Positions 1-7,721 of a stretch of 64,000 nucleotides of DNA are shown here, in pieces. A program made the translations under genes and the position numbers. The stretch lies in NCBI GenBank assembly GCA_039942715.1, contig JBDVBY010000006.1:868001-932000 (forward strand), given 5' to 3'. The notes under the pieces are model-generated. The model did not search any database. It was not told the DNA's origin and saw nothing but the letters and a program-made list of their open reading frames with translations. The stretch's first letter is position 1. Every line of letters starts with the position of its first letter. This DNA comes from JABDJX01 sp039942715. Its GTDB lineage: Bacteria; Pseudomonadota; Alphaproteobacteria; Rhodobacterales; Rhodobacteraceae.

Positions 1-144
1 CCCATTCACACCGCGCATGTACGTATACGCAAGACAAAACTGAAAACGCTCGGCTTTCACATCGTGCACCGGCATCACACCACCAGCGTTCTTGACTCGC
101 ACACCCACCTCGCCTATTCCCCCTCCAACTTCCGGGAGCAATAA
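1..144 (+). CDS. 3' end of an unknown gene (partial)
   Basis: An open frame runs from the first base to a TAA at 142-144 and encodes 47 residues. The piece is basic and rich in His and Thr, and ends in SPSNFREQ. A hairpin pair follows the stop, which supports it as a real gene end. I do not recognise the family from this short C-terminus, and the start lies outside the window. It is separated from ffh by 125 bases, so probably not in the same transcription unit. Confidence 0.5.
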   Translation, partial: PIHTAHVRIRKTKLKTLGFHIVHRHHTTSVLDSHTHLAYSPSNFREQ

Positions 145-152
145 TCTCCCGG

Positions 153-217
153 TCCCGAGCAGGCCTCGGGATCGCCCCCCATCAGCGCGTTGCGCCCATG
201 GGGGCGTTTGGCGTTTT
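153..217 (+). terminator. Tandem hairpins, probable terminator of the upstream gene
   Basis: Two stem-loops follow the stop at 144. The first pairs TCCCGAG (153-159) with CTCGGGA (165-171). The second pairs CCCCCAT (176-182) with ATGGGGG (198-204) and is followed by a T-rich stretch ending in GCGTTTT near 216. The second has the form of a Rho-independent terminator with an interrupted T tract. It insulates ffh from the preceding gene. Confidence 0.5.
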
Positions 218-269
218 AGCGGTTGGTGATTATGTCACTGGTCATATGGAATAAGGTGAAGGAGCCAAC

Positions 270-1769
270 ATGTTCGAGAACCTGTCAGAACGCCTTGGTG
301 GTGTCTTTGATCGGCTGACCAAACAGGGCGCGTTGTCAGAAGACGACGTCAAAACCGCCCTGCGCGAAGTGCGTGTCGCCTTGCTGGAAGCCGACGTCTC
401 GCTGCCCGTTGCTCGCGATTTCGTCAAAGCCATTCAGGAAAAAGCCACCGGCCAATCCGTCACCAAATCGGTCACGCCGGGCCAGCAAGTCGTCAAGATC
501 GTCCACGACGAACTTGTCCATGTCCTCACCGGCGACGAAGACCCCGGCCAGCTCAAAATCGACAACCCGCCTGCCCCAATCTTGATGGTTGGTCTGCAAG
601 GTTCAGGTAAAACCACCACAACCGCCAAACTTGCCAAACGTCTGAGCGAAAAAGACGGCAAGCGCGTGTTGATGGCCTCGCTCGACACCAACCGCCCCGC
701 CGCGATGGAACAGCTTGCGATCCTAGGCGTACAAATCGGTGTCGACACACTTCCGATTGTAAAGGGCGAAGACCCGGTCGCCATCGCAAAACGCGCCAAA
801 CAACAGGCCACGCTTGGCGGCTACGACGTTTACATGCTCGACACCGCAGGTCGTTTGCACATCGACCAAGAACTGATCGCCCAAGCCGCCGCGGTGCGCG
901 ATGTGGCCAACCCCCGTGAAACGCTTCTTGTTGTTGACGGTCTCACCGGCCAAGACGCGGTCAACGTCGCCACTGAATTTGACGACAAAATTGGCGTCTC
1001 CGGCGTTGTGCTTACCCGCATGGACGGCGACGGTCGCGGCGGCGCGGCCCTTTCGATGCGCGCAGTCACCGGCAAGCCGATCCGCTTCGTTGGCCTAGGT
1101 GAAAAGATGGATGCCATCGAGACGTTCGAACCAGAACGCATCTCGGGCCGCATCTTGGGCATGGGCGACATCGTCGCGCTCGTCGAAAAAGCTCAGGAAA
1201 CCATCGAGGCTGAACAAGCCGAACGCATGATGAAGCGGTTCCAAAAGGGCCAGTTCAACATGAACGACATGCGCTCTCAGCTTGAACAGATGCAAAAAAT
1301 GGGCGGCATGGAAGGTATCATGGGAATGATGCCAGGCATGGGGAAAATGAAATCAAAGATCGCCGAAAGCGGCTTTGACGAAAAGGTTTTCAACCAACAA
1401 ATCGCTCTGATCAACTCGATGACCAAACGCGAACGCGCCAACCCCGGCTTGCTTCAAGCATCGCGCAAAAAGCGCATCGCCAAGGGTGCTGGCATGGAAG
1501 TGTCTGATCTGAACAAATTGCTCAAAATGCACCGCGGCATGTCCGACATGATGAAAAAGGTCGGCAAGATGGGCAAAAAAGGCATGATGCGTCAGATGGG
1601 CGGCCTGCTTGGCGGCAAAGGCGGCATGCCCGGCGCAGGTGGGGCCATGCCCTCACAGGCAGAAATCGAAGCGGCACAAGCACAAATGGGAAAGATGGGC
1701 GGATTGCCCGGCATGGGTGGTGGCGCAAGCCTGCCTCCGGGTCTGAGCGGGTTTGGTAAAAAGAAATGA
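270..1769 (+). CDS. ffh: Signal recognition particle protein Ffh
   Basis: This is the 499-residue GTPase of the signal recognition particle, which binds signal sequences of nascent membrane proteins and 4.5S RNA and docks at FtsY. The N-terminal four-helix domain is followed by the G domain: P-loop GLQGSGKTTTTAK at residues 108-120, then DTNRPAA, DTAGRLH and TRMDGDGRGGAAL. The C-terminal M domain (about 300-499) is rich in Met and Gly, as expected for signal-peptide binding. The length is slightly above the usual 450-500. The ATG follows AAGGAG. The stop overlaps the next start by ATGA, indicating translational coupling. Confidence 0.98.
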   Translation: MFENLSERLGGVFDRLTKQGALSEDDVKTALREVRVALLEADVSLPVARDFVKAIQEKATGQSVTKSVTPGQQVVKIVHDELVHVLTGDEDPGQLKIDNPPAPILMVGLQGSGKTTTTAKLAKRLSEKDGKRVLMASLDTNRPAAMEQLAILGVQIGVDTLPIVKGEDPVAIAKRAKQQATLGGYDVYMLDTAGRLHIDQELIAQAAAVRDVANPRETLLVVDGLTGQDAVNVATEFDDKIGVSGVVLTRMDGDGRGGAALSMRAVTGKPIRFVGLGEKMDAIETFEPERISGRILGMGDIVALVEKAQETIEAEQAERMMKRFQKGQFNMNDMRSQLEQMQKMGGMEGIMGMMPGMGKMKSKIAESGFDEKVFNQQIALINSMTKRERANPGLLQASRKKRIAKGAGMEVSDLNKLLKMHRGMSDMMKKVGKMGKKGMMRQMGGLLGGKGGMPGAGGAMPSQAEIEAAQAQMGKMGGLPGMGGGASLPPGLSGFGKKK

Positions 1770-2098
1770 TCACCTGCACCGTGCGATACGAGATCGATCC
1801 TGATCAGCTAGAGGTCTTCGAGACCTATGCGAAGTTCTGGCTCCAAAAAGTGCCCGAACTGGGCGGGCAACATCACGGATATCATATGCCGCATGAAGGC
1901 CCGAACGACATTGCTTACTGCCACTTTTCGTTTCCTTCCCTCGCTGCCTATGAAGAATACCGAACAGCGATGGCGGCTGATCCCGACTGCATCCGAGCCT
2001 ACGAATTTGCGACAAAGGCTCGCTGTATCCGCAGGTATGATCGCTCCTTTACGCGTCCTGTGTTCGAAGGCGCATCAGCTGAGGCGTTAGGTTTATAA
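1766..2098 (+). CDS. NIPSNAP family protein
   Basis: The 110-residue product opens with MITCTVRYEIDPDQLEVFE and has the compact ferredoxin-like alpha/beta pattern of NIPSNAP/Dabb-type dimeric barrel proteins, with aromatic and His residues in the middle (GQHHGYHMPHEG). The molecular role of bacterial NIPSNAP proteins is not settled. The ATG overlaps the ffh stop in ATGA, and the next gene starts one base after its TAA region, so it is co-translated with ffh and the acetyltransferases. No signal peptide is present, so it should be cytoplasmic. Confidence 0.8.
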   Translation: MITCTVRYEIDPDQLEVFETYAKFWLQKVPELGGQHHGYHMPHEGPNDIAYCHFSFPSLAAYEEYRTAMAADPDCIRAYEFATKARCIRRYDRSFTRPVFEGASAEALGL

Positions 2099-2099
2099 G

Positions 2100-2627
2100 A
2101 TGACCTCCCTCTCCGCTCATATCCCGGTTTTGGAAACGCAGCGCTTGCGCCTGCGTGCCCATACGCGTGCGGATTGGCCGGAATTCAAAGACCTGTTGAT
2201 GTCTGAGCGCGCGCAATACATCGGCGGCCCAATGAGCGATTTGAGTGCTTGGTCGTCGTTCGCCAGTGAAATTGCGAGTTGGGTGTTGGACGACTTCGGC
2301 TACTGGGTGATTGCACTGAAAGACACTGACAAAGCCGTCGGATTTACCGGCATCATGAAACCGTCGATCTTTCCGGAAACGGAACTGGGCTGGCTGACCA
2401 CGCCCAAAGGCGAAGGCAACGGTTACGCTTTTGAGGCGGTCAATGCCGTGCTTGACTGGGCCTTTCTCAGCCGCGGATTTCCTACGCTGGTCAGTTATAT
2501 TGATCCGCAAAACGCGCGTTCGATCGCGTTGGCAGAACGGTTAGGTGCCAAGCGCGATGATGCGGCCAAAGCAGCCCATGAAGGTGATCTGGTATATCGC
2601 CACCCGGCGCGCGAGGTGGCGGCATGA
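2100..2627 (+). CDS. GNAT family N-acetyltransferase (first of tandem pair)
   Basis: A 175-residue acetyl-CoA-dependent acetyltransferase of the RimJ/RimL-like type. It opens with the typical ETQRLRLRAHTRADW segment and carries the PETELGWLTTPKGEGNGYAFEA acetyl-CoA loop region (about 97-118), followed by the conserved Asn-Arg-Ser helix (NARSIALAERLGAK). The substrate (ribosomal protein N-terminus, aminoglycoside, small amine) cannot be told from sequence. It overlaps the next gene, a diverged paralogue, by ATGA. Confidence 0.9.
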   Translation: MTSLSAHIPVLETQRLRLRAHTRADWPEFKDLLMSERAQYIGGPMSDLSAWSSFASEIASWVLDDFGYWVIALKDTDKAVGFTGIMKPSIFPETELGWLTTPKGEGNGYAFEAVNAVLDWAFLSRGFPTLVSYIDPQNARSIALAERLGAKRDDAAKAAHEGDLVYRHPAREVAA

Positions 2628-3148
2628 ACGTCGACTTCCAAATCCCCGAGATTGAAACAGAGCGCCTGCGGATGCGCCTACCAAAGCTATCCGATCTGCC
2701 TACTCTTATCGAGTTTCGCGCCTCGCAGCGCATTGTTGGTGGCCCTTTCGCACCAGAGACGGGCTTTGACTATCTTGGAGCGATAATTGGCCAGTGGCAT
2801 CTTCGTGGATATGGCCGCTGGATCGTGACCGAAAAAAGTAATGATGCGCCACTTGGTCTTGTCGGCATCTATCATCCCGACGATTGGCCGGAAGCTGAGA
2901 TTGGTTGGATGATGTTCAGCGCTGGCGAAGGCAAAGGCTTTGCGCATGAAGCCGCGCTCGCGGTGCGCGATTTTTCCTACAGCATCCTTGGCTGGACCCG
3001 CATCATCAGTTCGATCATGCCAGACAACCATCGCTCGATCAAATTGGCCAAGCGCATGGGGTGTACGCACAACGGCGAAAACTTCACCCATGCCGACTTA
3101 GGCACGCTTGATATCTGGGTGCATGCCGCACCGGAGGCGTCATCATGA
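2624..3148 (+). CDS. GNAT family N-acetyltransferase (second of tandem pair)
   Basis: A 174-residue GNAT protein with the same architecture as its upstream neighbour: ETERLRMRLPKLSDL near the N-terminus, the PEAEIGWMMFSAGEGKGFA acetyl-CoA binding region (about 89-107) and NHRSIKLAKRMGC in the last third. The two are likely the result of an old tandem duplication, because gene length, motif spacing and strand are the same. The start ATG at 2624 overlaps the preceding TGA, and its own stop overlaps the start of a 28-codon ORF. The substrate is unknown. Confidence 0.9.
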   Translation: MNVDFQIPEIETERLRMRLPKLSDLPTLIEFRASQRIVGGPFAPETGFDYLGAIIGQWHLRGYGRWIVTEKSNDAPLGLVGIYHPDDWPEAEIGWMMFSAGEGKGFAHEAALAVRDFSYSILGWTRIISSIMPDNHRSIKLAKRMGCTHNGENFTHADLGTLDIWVHAAPEASS

Positions 3149-3231
3149 CCGACATCCGCACCGACGCGACACCGACGCAATACCGACGTAATACCGACGT
3201 CCCGTTCGCAGCCTTAGGAGGTCGTTCATGA
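3145..3231 (+). CDS. 28-residue linker ORF, ATGA-coupled at both ends
   Basis: A short frame (ATG 3145, TGA 3229-3231) starts inside the stop of the second acetyltransferase (ATGA) and ends inside the start of chorismate mutase (ATGA). It encodes MTDIRTDATPTQYRRNTDVP and eight further residues. Five tandem copies of an ACCGACGYRAT-like unit form its 5' half, so the peptide may simply reflect the repeat. The strong Shine-Dalgarno AGGAGG for chorismate mutase (3216-3221) lies within it. It may act only to carry ribosomes between neighbours; I cannot tell whether the peptide is functional. Confidence 0.35.
   Translation: MTDIRTDATPTQYRRNTDVPFAALGGRS
3148..3203 (+). repeat. Five tandem ~11-bp repeats (ACCGACGYRAT)
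   Basis: Successive units begin at 3148, 3160, 3171, 3182 and 3193, each opening with ACCGAC; the three central ones are ACCGACGCGAC, ACCGACGCAAT and ACCGACGTAAT. The unit length of 11-12 bp is not a multiple of three, so the encoded peptide is not itself periodic. Placement is between the acetyltransferase pair and chorismate mutase. Confidence 0.8.
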
Positions 3232-3524
3232 CCGACGCCATTTCCCGCGCCGCCGAGCTTCTTGCCGGCCACCGCGACAGTATTGATCGCCTTGACGCCG
3301 TGCTTGTTTACACGCTGGCCGAGCGGTTTGCCCACACCCAGGCGGTTGGGAAACTGAAAGCAGAACACGCCCTTCCCGCCTCTGACAAGAGCCGCGAAGC
3401 GACCCAGATTGCCCGGCTTGAACAGCTGGCCAAAGACGCCGATCTCGATCCCGAGTTCGCCAAGAAATTCCTGAACTTCGTTATTCAGGAAGTCATCCAA
3501 CATCATAAACAACATCAGAAATAA
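3228..3524 (+). CDS. Chorismate mutase, AroQ class
   Basis: A 98-residue all-helical enzyme converting chorismate to prephenate for phenylalanine and tyrosine synthesis. The fold signature is visible: an N-terminal helix with HRDSIDRLDAVLVYTLAERF (substrate Arg and Asp/Glu), then AVGKLKAEHALPASDKSRE with the Lys and Arg that bind chorismate carboxylates, and a C-terminal helix FVIQEVIQHH with the catalytic Gln. The gene is mono-functional with no prephenate dehydratase fusion. It has a strong ribosome site, AGGAGG at 3216-3221. It precedes rpsP by 18 bases, an arrangement I associate with this order. Confidence 0.93.
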   Translation: MTDAISRAAELLAGHRDSIDRLDAVLVYTLAERFAHTQAVGKLKAEHALPASDKSREATQIARLEQLAKDADLDPEFAKKFLNFVIQEVIQHHKQHQK

Positions 3525-3542
3525 CCCATAAGGAACAACACC

Positions 3543-3992
3543 ATGGCTATGAAAATTCGCCTCGCACGCGGCGGCTCTAAAAAGCGCCCTCACTATTCGA
3601 TCGTTGCCGCAGACAGCCGCATGGCACGCGACGGCCGCTTTATTGAAAAGCTAGGTACGTACAATCCGTTGTTGCCAAAAGACAGCGAAGAGCGCGTGAA
3701 AATGAACCTTGAGCGCATTCAGTACTGGTTGAGCGAAGGCGCTCAGCCAACAGATCGTGTTTCGCGTTTCCTTGAAGCGGCTGGCGTTGCTGAAAAGACA
3801 GAGCGCAACAACCCGAACAAAGGTAAGCCACACCAGAAAGCGCTAGATCGCGCCGAGGAAAAAGCCGCTGCCAAAGCAGAAGCCGAAGAAGCCGCGAAAG
3901 CTCCAAAGGAAGAGCCCGCAGCCGAAGAAGCTCCAGCAGAAGAGGCACCTGCCGAAGAAGCCGCTGCTGAAGAAGAAAAAGCAGCAGAATAA
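3543..3992 (+). CDS. rpsP: 30S ribosomal protein S16 with acidic-alanine tail
   Basis: S16 is a small-subunit protein bound to the 5' domain of 16S rRNA. Residues 1-90 match the family (MKIRLARGGSKKRPHYSIVA, then DGRFIEKLGTYNP). After residue 100 there is a 50-residue low-complexity Ala/Glu/Lys/Pro tail with repeated APAEE units, so the protein is 149 residues against 80-90 in many bacteria. Ala/Glu-rich S16 tails are common in alphaproteobacteria. MKI at residue 3 is an alternative start. It leads the ribosome maturation cluster with rimM. Confidence 0.98.
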   Translation: MAMKIRLARGGSKKRPHYSIVAADSRMARDGRFIEKLGTYNPLLPKDSEERVKMNLERIQYWLSEGAQPTDRVSRFLEAAGVAEKTERNNPNKGKPHQKALDRAEEKAAAKAEAEEAAKAPKEEPAAEEAPAEEAPAEEAAAEEEKAAE

Positions 3993-4142
3993 GTGCTGCG
4001 TCGCCTGATGGTGAGCGTTTTTCTGGTCATGGCAGCCTTTACGGCAGGCATGCTCAGCGAGCGGTCCCATCAGGCGGACCTTTGCGAGAACAGCGGCGGA
4101 CAATGGACGCGTGCTGGTTTTTGCGTGGTGGAGAACGGATGA
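3993..4142 (+). CDS. Small single-pass membrane protein between rpsP and rimM
   Basis: A 49-residue frame starts at GTG 3993, directly after the rpsP TAA (TAAGTG), and ends at TGA 4140-4142, overlapping the rimM ATG (4139) as ATGA. The product has two Arg, then one hydrophobic helix (LMVSVFLVMAAFTAGML), then a short tail with two Cys (DLCENSGGQW and AGFCVVENG). It looks like a signal-anchored protein with a possible periplasmic disulfide. The exact fit between two housekeeping genes and the clear helix argue that it is real. Function is unknown. Confidence 0.65.
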   Translation: MLRRLMVSVFLVMAAFTAGMLSERSHQADLCENSGGQWTRAGFCVVENG

Positions 4143-4645
4143 GCGACAGAGTTTGTGTCGGCGCCATTGCAGGCGCTTTCGGTGTCAAAGGCGAGGTGCG
4201 GCTGAAAAGCTTTTGTGCCGAACCCGAGGCCATTCAAACCTATGGTCCGCTGTCGTCGGAAGACGGCACGGCGTCGTGGACTGTCAAGATCGATCGCGCG
4301 GTCAAAGGCGGGTTCGCCGCTCGGCTATCCGGCGTACAGAACAAAAATGCCGCCGACGCCTTACGCGGCACCCGGCTATACGCCCCACGTGATGTTTTGC
4401 CCGACCTGCCCGACGACGAGTATTACCACGCTGATCTTATGAACCTAAGCGTTGTCGACACCGGCGGCATCGAGATTGGAAAAGTGCGTGCGGTATTGAA
4501 CCATGGCGCCGGCGACATTCTTGAAATTGCCGGTCCCAAATTGAAGCAGGCGGTTATGCTGCCTTTTACTCAAGAAAATGTCCCAACAGTCGACATGACG
4601 AGCGGTCGAATCATCATTGATCCACCCGAAGGCCTATTTGAGTAA
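4139..4645 (+). CDS. rimM: Ribosome maturation factor RimM
   Basis: A 168-residue 16S rRNA processing factor that binds S19 and assists 30S head maturation. The N-terminal barrel starts CVGAIAGAFGVKGEVRLKSF, and the C-terminal PRC-barrel carries DDEYYHADLMNLSVVDT and ends DPPEGLFE. I place the start at ATG 4139, which aligns with the family and overlaps the preceding small ORF; an upstream TTG in frame would add 19 unrelated residues. The usual next gene, trmD, is not here but on the opposite strand at 17.9-18.7 kb. Confidence 0.96.
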   Translation: MSDRVCVGAIAGAFGVKGEVRLKSFCAEPEAIQTYGPLSSEDGTASWTVKIDRAVKGGFAARLSGVQNKNAADALRGTRLYAPRDVLPDLPDDEYYHADLMNLSVVDTGGIEIGKVRAVLNHGAGDILEIAGPKLKQAVMLPFTQENVPTVDMTSGRIIIDPPEGLFE

Positions 4646-4845
4646 CGCAACGTCTGTTTTTGCACTTATCTCCCTATAAACAAGCCATTTCGCCTAATTT
4701 GCCTGTTAGCTTAGGAGATCCGGCGGGCGAAAACCCTGAAATCAGACAAAAAACTAGCTTTTCTAGTGGCCAAACCATCGCTAGCCTGCCCGGTACAAAA
4801 GTTGGTGCGGACAACGCATCAATGTAATCGACTGGGAGTAAAGTT

Positions 4846-6033
4846 ATGAAAAAGTTTCTTATGGCGACAGCCGCTACTGCACTTTGCGCGAATGCCGCGC
4901 TTGCGGATGGCCACGGCGAAGTCAAAATCGGCATCATCCTCGGCTACACTGGCCCGATTGAATCGATGGTTGCTCAGATGGGCCCTGCGGCTGAATTGGC
5001 GATCAAAGAAGTCAACGATAGCAAAGGCCTGCTTGGCGGATCAGCTGTATCGGCAGTGATCGGCGACTCAACTTGTGTGGATGCCGCAGCAGCGACAGCA
5101 GCAGCGGAACGTCTGATCACATCGGACGGCGTCAAAGGCATCGTTGGAGCTGACTGCTCCGGTGTAACGGGCGCAATTTTGCAAAACGTTGCTTTGCCAA
5201 ACGGCATGGTCATGATCTCACCATCTGCAACAAGCCCTGGCCTCACAGAAGCCGAAGACAACGGCCTGTTCTTCCGCACAGCCCCGTCTGACGCGCGCCA
5301 AGGCGTTGTGATGACCGAAGTGCTAATGGAAGCCGACATCAAAGAAGTTGCGCTGACCTACACCAACAACGACTACGGCAAAGGTTTAGCTGACGCGTTC
5401 CAGGCTGCCTTTGAAGGCGCTGGCGGCAAAGTCACAATCTCTGCAGCCCACGAAGACGGCAAAGCTGACTACTCGGCTGAAGTTGGTGCATTGGCATCCG
5501 CAGGCGGCGAGCGTTTGGTTGTTGCAGGCTACGTTGACCAAGGTGGATCGGGCATCGTGCGCTCAGCACTTGATTCAGGCGCGTTTGATACGTTCCACTT
5601 CCCTGATGGCATGATCTCCGAAGCGCTGACCGCCAACTTCGGTTCAGAGATTGACGGTTCTTCTGGTCAGCACCCATCGCCATCTGAAGAGCTGCTCGCG
5701 CAATTCGGCGAACTCTCAGACGGCTTTGATGCAACGTCGCCTTTCGCACCTGAAAGCTATGACGCAGCCGCGCTGATCATGCTTGCAATGCAGGCCGCTG
5801 GTTCTGCCGAGCCGGGCGACTACAAAGACAAGGTGATGGACGTCGCCAACGCACCGGGCGAGCAAATCTTCGCAGGTGAACTGGCCAAAGGTCTGCAAAT
5901 CCTCGCAGACGGTGGCGAGATCGACTACGTCGGCGCATCGGGCGTCGAGTTGATCGGCCCCGGCGAAGCCGCAGGCAGCTACCGTGTCATCGGCATCGAA
6001 GACGGCAAAGAAATCACAGCAGGCCGCAAATAA
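4846..6033 (+). CDS. ABC transporter substrate-binding protein, LivJ/branched-chain type
   Basis: A 395-residue periplasmic binding protein of the type 1 (Peripla_BP_6) family. A Sec signal peptide, MKKFLMATAATALCANAALA, is followed by mature DGHGEVKIGIILGYTGPIES, the usual first strand and ligand loop. It delivers substrate to the LivH/LivM-type permeases encoded downstream. Candidates are branched-chain or other amino acids, amides or related compounds; specificity cannot be read. The ATG follows GGGAG. A hairpin separates it from the ATPase gene, fitting the excess of binding protein over transporter in such operons. Confidence 0.93.
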   Translation: MKKFLMATAATALCANAALADGHGEVKIGIILGYTGPIESMVAQMGPAAELAIKEVNDSKGLLGGSAVSAVIGDSTCVDAAAATAAAERLITSDGVKGIVGADCSGVTGAILQNVALPNGMVMISPSATSPGLTEAEDNGLFFRTAPSDARQGVVMTEVLMEADIKEVALTYTNNDYGKGLADAFQAAFEGAGGKVTISAAHEDGKADYSAEVGALASAGGERLVVAGYVDQGGSGIVRSALDSGAFDTFHFPDGMISEALTANFGSEIDGSSGQHPSPSEELLAQFGELSDGFDATSPFAPESYDAAALIMLAMQAAGSAEPGDYKDKVMDVANAPGEQIFAGELAKGLQILADGGEIDYVGASGVELIGPGEAAGSYRVIGIEDGKEITAGRK

Positions 6034-6052
6034 GTCTGCGTGAGACACGAAA

Positions 6053-6075
6053 TGGCCCGGGCATTGCTCGGGCCA
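6053..6075 (+). terminator. Intercistronic GC-rich hairpin (attenuator or mRNA stabiliser)
   Basis: TGGCCCGGGC (6053-6062) pairs with GCTCGGGCCA (6066-6075), including one G-T pair, closing a three-base loop. Only a weak T-containing tail follows. It lies between the binding protein and the first ATPase and probably reduces read-through or protects the 5' mRNA segment. Confidence 0.6.
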
Positions 6076-6103
6076 CTTCATTCGGGGTTGGGGCAATAAT
6101 AAT

Positions 6104-6892
6104 ATGATCGTCGTTGAAGACCTTCACAAACATTTTGGCGGATTCCACGCCGTTGATGGCGCGTCTCTCTCCATCGAGCCGGGGTCTATCACCGGTCTGA
6201 TCGGCCCGAATGGTGCCGGAAAAACCACCCTATTCAACGTAATCGCTGGCAACTTGCCCGCCACTTCGGGTCGCGTTCTGATGGATGGCGAAGACATTAC
6301 AGGCCTGCCACCGCACGAACTTTTCCACAAAGGCCTTTTGCGCACCTTTCAGATCGCGCACGAATTTTCCTCAATGACCGTGCGCGAGAACCTCATGATG
6401 GTTCCCGGCGCTCAGCAAGGCGAAACGCTTTGGAACGCCTGGTTCAAGCGCGGCGAGATTGCCAAAGACGAAACCGCGCTTTTGGCCAAAGCCGACGAGG
6501 TACTAGAGTTCCTGACGATCTCGCACCTGCAGGATGAACGTGCGGGCAATCTCTCGGGTGGTCAGAAAAAGCTGCTCGAGCTGGGCCGCACCATGATGGT
6601 CGATGCGCGCATCGTCTTCCTCGACGAGGTTGGAGCTGGCGTGAACCGCACGCTTCTGAACACGATCGGTGACGCGATTATCCGGCTAAACAAAGAACGC
6701 GGCTACACCTTCGTTGTGATCGAACACGACATGGATTTCATCGGCCGGCTGTGCGACCCGGTGATCTGCATGGCTGAGGGGAAAGTGCTGGCCGAAGGCT
6801 CGCTTGACGAGATCAAAGCGAATGAAGCAGTGATCGAGGCGTATCTCGGCACGGGGCTGAAGAACAAAGTGAAAGAGGAGGCAGGCGCGTGA
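6104..6892 (+). CDS. ABC transporter ATP-binding protein, LivG family
   Basis: A 262-residue cytoplasmic ATPase of the branched-chain amino acid importer type. Walker A is GPNGAGKTT at 34-42; the signature is LSGGQKKLLELGR near 154, followed by Walker B VFLDEVGAGVN and the switch His in VVIEHDMDF. The Walker B region has GAGVN where many family members have P-A-G-V/L-N. The C-terminal EAYLGTG is the LivG hallmark. The stop overlaps the next start (GTGA). Confidence 0.95.
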   Translation: MIVVEDLHKHFGGFHAVDGASLSIEPGSITGLIGPNGAGKTTLFNVIAGNLPATSGRVLMDGEDITGLPPHELFHKGLLRTFQIAHEFSSMTVRENLMMVPGAQQGETLWNAWFKRGEIAKDETALLAKADEVLEFLTISHLQDERAGNLSGGQKKLLELGRTMMVDARIVFLDEVGAGVNRTLLNTIGDAIIRLNKERGYTFVVIEHDMDFIGRLCDPVICMAEGKVLAEGSLDEIKANEAVIEAYLGTGLKNKVKEEAGA

Positions 6893-7602
6893 GCGAACCC
6901 TACCTCATCGGTGATGCTATGAGCGGCGGCTATGGCACTGGGCCGGACATTCTTCATGACTGTACGCTTGCGGTTGATGAAGGCGAAATCGCCGTGATCG
7001 TAGGCCCCAATGGCGCAGGCAAATCAACCGCGATGAAAGCCGTCTTTGGGATGCTGAACGTTCGTCAAGGTGCCGTGCGTCTGAACGGCGAAGACATCAC
7101 GCGACTGACCCCGCAAGCACGTGTTGCCAAGGGAATGGCCTTCGTGCCGCAGACCTCGAACATCTTTACGTCGATGACCGTAGAGGAAAACCTCGAGATG
7201 GGGGCTTTCCTGCGCACCGACGACATCAGCGGAACGATGAACCAAGTTTACGAACTGTTCCCGATCCTGCGTGACAAACGCCGTCAGGCAGCAGGCGAGC
7301 TTTCGGGCGGTCAGCGACAGCAGGTGGCTGTCGGGCGCGCTCTGATGACACAACCCAAAGTGCTGATGCTCGACGAGCCAACAGCAGGCGTTAGCCCAAT
7401 CGTAATGGACGAGCTTTTTGACCGAATTATTGAGGTTGCCCGTACCGGCATCTCGATCCTGATGGTCGAACAAAACGCGCGCCAAGCACTTGAAATTGCA
7501 GACAAAGGATACGTTTTGGTGCAAGGGCGAAACGCCTTCACTGATACGGGCAAAGCGCTTTTGGAGGACCCGGAAGTGCGCCGTTCATTCTTGGGCGGCT
7601 AA
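6889..7602 (+). CDS. ABC transporter ATP-binding protein, LivF family
   Basis: The second, 237-residue ATPase of the importer. Walker A is GPNGAGKST at 39-47, the signature LSGGQRQQVAVGRALM follows near 138, then Walker B MLDEPTAGVSP and VEQNARQALEIA, which is typical of LivF. The start is GTG at 6889 overlapping the preceding TGA. It should form a heterodimer with the LivG-type protein beneath the two permeases. Confidence 0.95.
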   Translation: MSEPYLIGDAMSGGYGTGPDILHDCTLAVDEGEIAVIVGPNGAGKSTAMKAVFGMLNVRQGAVRLNGEDITRLTPQARVAKGMAFVPQTSNIFTSMTVEENLEMGAFLRTDDISGTMNQVYELFPILRDKRRQAAGELSGGQRQQVAVGRALMTQPKVLMLDEPTAGVSPIVMDELFDRIIEVARTGISILMVEQNARQALEIADKGYVLVQGRNAFTDTGKALLEDPEVRRSFLGG

Positions 7603-7623
7603 AAAGAAGAAACGACCAATCGA

Positions 7624-7640
7624 CCGGGCAAAAGACCCGG
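7624..7640 (+). repeat. Intercistronic inverted repeat
   Basis: CCGGG (7624-7628) pairs with CCCGG (7636-7640) across a seven-base A-rich loop, just after the LivF-type stop. No T run follows, so termination is unlikely; a processing or stabilising role is possible. Confidence 0.4.
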
Positions 7641-7721
7641 CGATCAAAATGAGGATCGAGCGGGTGGAAACGCCCGACCATATGCAGCGCGTCCGCGTGG
7701 TGCAGTTTGGAAGGGATAAGG

